The position numbers and the translations under genes were made by a program. A stretch of 40,734 bases of DNA. It comes from an uncultured Pelagibacteraceae bacterium. GTDB lineage: Bacteria; Pseudomonadota; Alphaproteobacteria; Pelagibacterales; Pelagibacteraceae. Every line of letters starts with the position of its first letter. Within the stretch, counting starts at the first letter, position 1. Below, one piece after another: positions 36,878 through 40,734 of the stretch. The notes beneath the pieces were generated by a model. It searched no databases, was not told the DNA's origin, and saw only the letters and a program-made list of their open reading frames with translations. The stretch is from the NCBI GenBank assembly GCA_902583785.1, contig CACHXE010000005.1, positions 1 to 40,734 of the forward strand, written 5' to 3'.

Positions 36878-37803
36878 AAAAAGTATTATTAATATTAATT
36901 TTTTCTATTTTTATCACCTCGCTTTATGCAGGGCCTGCAGACAAAATAAAAAGCAGCGGGTTTATTAACAAAAATGTTAGGTTAGTCAAAGGTTTTGAAA
37001 TTAATGATCCCAAAAACAAAATAATTTTGATTTATAATCACGGACAAAATGAAAATGATATGGCATTAAAGTCATGTGCGTGGGTATCTATGCTAAGGAA
37101 TCATGCTTCCCTTATAGATCAAGAAGTTAATGGAAAAAAAATAATGGTTTACAATTTTTGTACCAATCACTTAGCTGGTGACATGTCACCAAAAAAAGAT
37201 TGGTGGACCTTAAAAACTCCAGAAGTTTATAAAGGTAAACACAAACTAGATAAAAGGGTTGAAGCCAATCTTGATTTAATTAATAAATTTGTAAAAGCAG
37301 GTGTTCCAAGAAAACAAATTTTTATTACAGGACATTCTTGTGGAGGCAAGACTACTTTGCTTTTTATGAGTAGATACCCCGACAAAGTAGGAGGAGGTAT
37401 ATCTTATATGCATGCTTGTTTTGGAAAGCTTTCACATAAATATAAAGTTAAAAAACTGGGTGTTGAAAAAGCAATGGAGAAATTTAGAAAAAAATGGAAA
37501 GGACCTCACGATTTAAGACAAAAAATGAACGATGAAATTAAAAATAATTTAAAAACTCCTTTACTGGCATTTACGCACCCAAAAGATAAATACGAGGGAC
37601 TATTATCTGATTGGCTAGAAGATATACCTAGTGTGAAAAGAATAGTAATTTCTGAAAATTATAAAATTAATGGAAAAAAATGTATTCGAAAGGGATATGA
37701 CTGGTCAGAACCTGTTAAAAAAGGTCATGATATGGATACAGGACTTTGTTTTCAATACTACAATCCTGTAATTTTAGATTATATAGCATCAAGAATAAAA
37801 TGA
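36874..37803 (+). CDS. Exported alpha/beta hydrolase of unknown substrate
   Basis: A 309-residue protein with a signal peptide (about 1-19, cleavage near LYA-GPA), so probably periplasmic. The alpha/beta-hydrolase fold is indicated by IILIYNHGQNEND (oxyanion region, 50-62) and the nucleophile elbow G153-H-S155-C-G157. D238 in LLAFTHPKDKY and H285 in KKGHDMD are well placed to complete a Ser-Asp-His triad. Its ATG overlaps the azlD stop and its stop overlaps the CsiD-like start (ATGA at both ends). Possibly it releases a substrate for the transporter from an ester or amide; that is inference. Confidence 0.72.
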   Translation: MKKVLLILIFSIFITSLYAGPADKIKSSGFINKNVRLVKGFEINDPKNKIILIYNHGQNENDMALKSCAWVSMLRNHASLIDQEVNGKKIMVYNFCTNHLAGDMSPKKDWWTLKTPEVYKGKHKLDKRVEANLDLINKFVKAGVPRKQIFITGHSCGGKTTLLFMSRYPDKVGGGISYMHACFGKLSHKYKVKKLGVEKAMEKFRKKWKGPHDLRQKMNDEIKNNLKTPLLAFTHPKDKYEGLLSDWLEDIPSVKRIVISENYKINGKKCIRKGYDWSEPVKKGHDMDTGLCFQYYNPVILDYIASRIK

Positions 37804-38714
37804 GTTTAGAGATCAAAGATCATTCAATATCAAAGAGAATTAAAGTAATCCAAATTCAAGAAACTGAACTAGATAAATTAATATTCCCATTTAACAAACA
37901 TAGTATCCAGTCTTTAGAATACAAACCTTTTTCTAGATTTTCCTTGGCCAAAAGTGTTGACGATGTTTTTTCAGGAGAACTTAGTAAAGTTTTAAATAAA
38001 ACACTTAAAGATAGAAATACTGGTACAGCTATAGTCGAACCTGATATTAAAAATTCAAAGTTTGATAAAGAATTTTTAGTTAAACTTTCGACTGCATTGG
38101 TATATTTGGTAGGAATTCCTAATTTTGACTCTATGACAGGGAAATATTATGCACGTTTTCATGTCAAACATTCAGATTCAAGTGACTCCTATCTTAGAAA
38201 AGCTTATAGAAATCTGGATCTTCATACAGATGGGACATTTGTAAAAGAAAAAACAGATTGGCTGTTAATGACAAAAATGGAAGAAATTAATGTAAAAGGC
38301 GGTGAAAGCACTTTGCTACACTTAGACGACTGGGAACTTTGCGAGGAGTTGAGCAGTGATCCTATCGGAAAAGAAAATTTTACATGGGGATCACCAAAAA
38401 GTAAAAATATTGATTATAAAGTTGAACACCCTATATTTTCGAAAGATAAAAACGGTAAAGTTATAATTTCATATATTGATCAGTTTCCCGAACCCAAAAA
38501 CATGCAGCAAGGCTTATTTTTACAAAAATTATCAGATGCTTTAGAACAAAGTAAAAATAAATTAGTTTTTCCATTAAAGGTTGGGTCTGCAATTTTTTCA
38601 AATAATTATTTTTGGCTTCATGGGAGAAAAGCATTCGTAAAAGACTCAAATTTAAGCAGAGAATTATTAAGGATTAGAGGTGCATTTTTCGATTCTAATG
38701 ATAAACTTAATTGA
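37800..38714 (+). CDS. csiD: CsiD/GlaH-type Fe(II)/2-oxoglutarate-dependent oxygenase
   Basis: Resembles CsiD (GlaH), which hydroxylates glutarate to L-2-hydroxyglutarate using 2-oxoglutarate and O2. From the ATG at 37800 it is 304 residues, slightly shorter than E. coli CsiD. Iron ligands H142 and D144 lie in LDLHTDGTF and H274 in NYFWLHGRKAF; R291 or R293 in ELLRIRGAFF would bind 2-oxoglutarate. GKYYARFHVKHSD upstream is also CsiD-like. The usual partner L-2-hydroxyglutarate oxidase is not adjacent. It is the last gene of the run beginning at livH, coupled to the hydrolase by a 4-base overlap. The substrate may be glutarate or a similar dicarboxylate. Confidence 0.83.
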   Translation: MSLEIKDHSISKRIKVIQIQETELDKLIFPFNKHSIQSLEYKPFSRFSLAKSVDDVFSGELSKVLNKTLKDRNTGTAIVEPDIKNSKFDKEFLVKLSTALVYLVGIPNFDSMTGKYYARFHVKHSDSSDSYLRKAYRNLDLHTDGTFVKEKTDWLLMTKMEEINVKGGESTLLHLDDWELCEELSSDPIGKENFTWGSPKSKNIDYKVEHPIFSKDKNGKVIISYIDQFPEPKNMQQGLFLQKLSDALEQSKNKLVFPLKVGSAIFSNNYFWLHGRKAFVKDSNLSRELLRIRGAFFDSNDKLN

Positions 38715-38842
38715 TAAACAACCCCAATTTTGATTGAAATTAATTTTACTACTGTAACATATTTACAACACAAAAACCTTGATTTTACTCACTTTTTGGT
38801 CAATTTAGTCAGATTTTTCAAATAGCCAAAAGCTAAATAAAT

Positions 38843-38870
38843 GTGACTCATGCTGAATATTTTGCTATCT
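38843..38870 (+). promoter_or_regulatory. Candidate promoter for the outer-membrane protein
   Basis: TGACTC followed 16 bases later by TATCTA in the 189-base gap after csiD. Both hexamers are imperfect. The gap (38715-38903) otherwise shows AT-rich sequence and no supported open frame. Confidence 0.32.
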
Positions 38871-38878
38871 ATTGTCGT

Positions 38879-38898
38879 CTAAATTCGAATTTAGGAGA
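38879..38898 (+). promoter_or_regulatory. 16-bp palindrome abutting the ribosome site of the OMP gene
   Basis: CTAAATTCGAATTTAG (38879-38894) is a perfect palindrome; its last bases run into the Shine-Dalgarno AGGAGA (38893-38898) five bases before the ATG at 38904. In RNA it could fold back on itself and limit access to the ribosome site; in DNA it could be a dimer-binding operator. Confidence 0.45.
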
Positions 38899-38903
38899 TA
38901 AAT

Positions 38904-39587
38904 ATGAAAAAAATACTTGGACTAATTAGTGGAGCGTTATTGTGGTCAATGACCTTAGTGCCTGCTAATGCAGATTTTGGTGCCGGAGTATCTCTAATGG
39001 TTGGAGAACTTGAAACAGACGGTACTGAAACAGAGAAAGCAGTTACAGGTGTTACTTCTCAAAAAACATCAAAAACTTTAAAAGAAGGTTTTTATGGTGC
39101 CAGCGTATATGCTGAGTACAGATTTGATAACCGTATAGCATTCGGAGTTGAGTACGTGCCAATGGATTTAGATGTTGGTGCAGAAAGCAGAACGGATACT
39201 AGTGCGGGTGCAGATGTTGCTTCAGAAGCAGACACAGGTACACGAAAAGCTGATGCAGTAGTACAAGACCTTATGAACTATTACTTACGTCTTCCTGTTC
39301 CTACAACGGACAGTATGTATGTTAAGCTAGGCTATATGGATGCTGATGTTACAATTAATGAAACATTACCAACATCTAGTTATGGCAACACAACACTTGA
39401 AGGTATTGAGTATGGTATTGGTTTACAAAGTGAAAGCGGTAGAGCAAGGTTCGAACTTGCTTACGCAGACTTTGATAATATCAGCGTAACAGCAACTGGT
39501 AATACTATTGCTGGCGACGTAACTGGTCAAAACAAAGTATCAGCCGACGCAGACTCTATACAAGCTAGATTTTCTTTCGGTTTTTAA
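38904..39587 (+). CDS. Outer-membrane beta-barrel-like protein
   Basis: A 227-residue exported protein. Signal peptide 1-23, cleavage at ANA-DFG. The mature chain alternates polar and hydrophobic residues in strand-length segments (FGAGVSLMVGEL, YGASVYAEYRFDNRIAFGVEYVPM, YYLRLPVP, MYVKLGYMDADVTI, EGIEYGIGLQSESGRARFELAYADF) and ends in a terminal phenylalanine (RFSFGF), the usual barrel-insertion signal. Acidic, threonine-rich stretches between strands look like surface loops. It is likely to be abundant, given a strong ribosome site and its own terminator. No specific porin family is assigned. Confidence 0.8.
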   Translation: MKKILGLISGALLWSMTLVPANADFGAGVSLMVGELETDGTETEKAVTGVTSQKTSKTLKEGFYGASVYAEYRFDNRIAFGVEYVPMDLDVGAESRTDTSAGADVASEADTGTRKADAVVQDLMNYYLRLPVPTTDSMYVKLGYMDADVTINETLPTSSYGNTTLEGIEYGIGLQSESGRARFELAYADFDNISVTATGNTIAGDVTGQNKVSADADSIQARFSFGF

Positions 39588-39610
39588 GTTAGAAAAAAAT
39601 TAGAAAATAA

Positions 39611-39645
39611 TTAACCCGCTTAATATTATTAGGCGGGTTTTTTAT
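39611..39645. terminator. Terminator shared by the OMP gene and the convergent abrB-like gene
   Basis: AACCCGC (39613-39619) pairs with GCGGGTT (39633-39639), followed by Ts on the plus strand; on the minus strand the preceding A-run gives a weaker reverse version. The stop codon of the convergent gene (39631-39629) lies within the loop side of the hairpin. Confidence 0.85.
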
Positions 39646-40714
39646 TTTTAAGGATAAGCTTCAACATTATCGGCACTACAAACAAAATCATTAGAAGCCT
39701 AATAATGTGGTGAAAAGAGACAAACTCTGGATCTAAATTAAAAAAGATAGCAATCACAGCAACTTCATAAATTCCCCCAGGACAATAAGATAAAAGTAAA
39801 GTAAAAAAATTTTTATCTATAACAAAACTAGCAACAAAAGCTGCCAATAGACCAAGTAAGACTAAAGCAAATGTAGCTACAAAACTGTGCAGGGTATTTT
39901 TTGCTATCTCATTAAATGTTTTATTAGCAAATCTACATCCAACCGATGATCCCAATATTAGTAAACAATAATCAATTATATTTTCCGGTAGTTGATAAGA
40001 TGCAATTTCACTTATTTGTAAAAAACCACTAGCAACCAAAGTCCCAGCTAATAATGCTGCGGGAATCTTTAATTTATCAAAGATAATTATTAAGATTATT
40101 GATAAAAAAACAAGAATTAATAAATGAATTATATTTTGATTTTCAACTATTTTTTCAGTAATTTTTATATTTTCAGTATCATTAAAACTATTAACAATAA
40201 ATGGAAAAACAGTAATTATTATTATCAATCTTATCAAATGTGCAGTTGCAACCTGACTCAAATCTGTTTTTTGATCTTCTGCTAAAATTAATAGTGGACC
40301 TAGTGCGCCAGGAGCAGCAGAAAATATTGATGTTTTTTTTTCATATCCTGAAAATTTTTGTAAATACTTTGAGACCAGTAAAACACTCACAACAATATAT
40401 GCCAGCATAATTAATGAAGTCCAAGCCCATTGATGTATTTGTGAGAAAAGACTTTTGTCTACATAGCTTCCTATATAAAGACCTAATAAAATTAAAACTG
40501 TACTTAAAACAAGTTTGGGCATTTTTGTTTTAACTCCACCCAAAGATACAACCGATGTAATCAGCATAGGACCTAAAAACCAAGCCAAAGGAACATTGAA
40601 ATATTCAGCAATAAGAGCTCCAGGGATTGATACAATTATTACCCATGCAAATTCTTTAGATAAGATTTGCTTAAAATTTTCTTTATTAAATGGAATTGCT
40701 TGGTTATTCTGCAT
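39629..40714 (-). CDS. AbrB family membrane protein (COG3180)
   Basis: A 361-residue integral membrane protein with about ten helices in two repeats, matching the AbrB/ammonia-monooxygenase-named family (PF05145). Hallmarks are IPGALIAEYFNVPLAWFLGPMLITSV near the N-terminus, IFSAAPGALGPLLILAEDQKTDLSQVATAHLIRLIIII in the middle, and the second-repeat LLSYCPGGIYEVAVIAIFFNLDPEFVSFHHIIRLLMIL. The family is not the AbrB transcription factor; a transport role is suspected but the substrate is unknown. Complete at the start (ATG at 40714, 20 bases from the window end). Confidence 0.9.
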   Translation of the reverse strand: MQNNQAIPFNKENFKQILSKEFAWVIIVSIPGALIAEYFNVPLAWFLGPMLITSVVSLGGVKTKMPKLVLSTVLILLGLYIGSYVDKSLFSQIHQWAWTSLIMLAYIVVSVLLVSKYLQKFSGYEKKTSIFSAAPGALGPLLILAEDQKTDLSQVATAHLIRLIIIITVFPFIVNSFNDTENIKITEKIVENQNIIHLLILVFLSIILIIIFDKLKIPAALLAGTLVASGFLQISEIASYQLPENIIDYCLLILGSSVGCRFANKTFNEIAKNTLHSFVATFALVLLGLLAAFVASFVIDKNFFTLLLSYCPGGIYEVAVIAIFFNLDPEFVSFHHIIRLLMILFVVPIMLKLILKNKKPA

Positions 40715-40734
40715 TACAAATGAAAATAGGTTTT

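Overview
The window is AT-rich, densely packed DNA. Most gene joints are 1-8 nt overlaps, intergenic gaps are very short, and there are no rRNA, tRNA, transposase, phage or CRISPR signals. Gene content points to a streamlined marine alphaproteobacterium of the SAR11 (Pelagibacterales) type: a dimethylglycine dehydrogenase/ETF cassette, heterotetrameric sarcosine oxidase, and a metY gene behind what reads as a tandem SAM-II/SAM-V riboswitch. This taxonomic call is an inference from gene content, not a database match.

Layout. (1) 1-1605 is not a normal locus. The N-terminal part of leuA and the C-terminal part of ilvC lie on the minus strand, and they abut the C-terminal part of leuA on the plus strand at about 835-848. 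This looks like an inverted (fold-back) chimeric join, typical of amplified single-cell or metagenome data, inside what should be a collinear ilvC-leuA-mreB run. (2) 1608-7641 is a cell-shape block: mreB, mreC, mreD, PBP2 (mrdA), rodA and a bactofilin. (3) 7701-10923 holds a DadA-type amine oxidoreductase coupled to a D-2-hydroxyacid dehydrogenase, then two tandem paralogous small lipoproteins. (4) 10972-17629 is dimethylglycine dehydrogenase-like, ETF beta, ETF alpha, ETF-ubiquinone oxidoreductase and a DMT transporter, a complete route for electrons from methylated amines to quinone. (5) 17626-20589 has an atypical SDR, then an Anbu (proteasome-like) gene divergent from a circularly permuted ATP-grasp gene. 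The usual alpha-E and transglutaminase partners are absent here.

(6) 20592-26755 (minus) reads DUF4864-like, soxB, soxD, a tiny SHOCT-like protein, soxA, soxG and DUF2237. With block 4 it would carry dimethylglycine through sarcosine to glycine, feeding one-carbon units to folate. (7) 26780-28756 is metY with its strong promoter, SAM-II-like aptamer with terminator/antiterminator, and SAM-V-like aptamer over the Shine-Dalgarno, divergent from msrB. (8) 28746-30999 holds small membrane and redox genes: a hypothetical membrane protein, ccdA, glutaredoxin, a TIGR03643-like protein and a LysE-family exporter.

(9) 31084-38714 is a single-direction run: a branched-chain amino acid-type binding protein, an intra-operon terminator, livHMGF, azlCD, an exported alpha/beta hydrolase and a CsiD/GlaH-type Fe(II)/2-oxoglutarate oxygenase, mostly with overlapping stop/start codons. 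(10) 38904-40714 is an outer-membrane beta-barrel-like protein and a convergent AbrB-family membrane protein sharing a terminator.

No gene-free stretch exceeds 300 bases. The longest is the metY/msrB intergenic region (about 264 bases, riboswitches), then 38715-38903 (promoter region). All family names are from reading the translated sequence; no searches were run.
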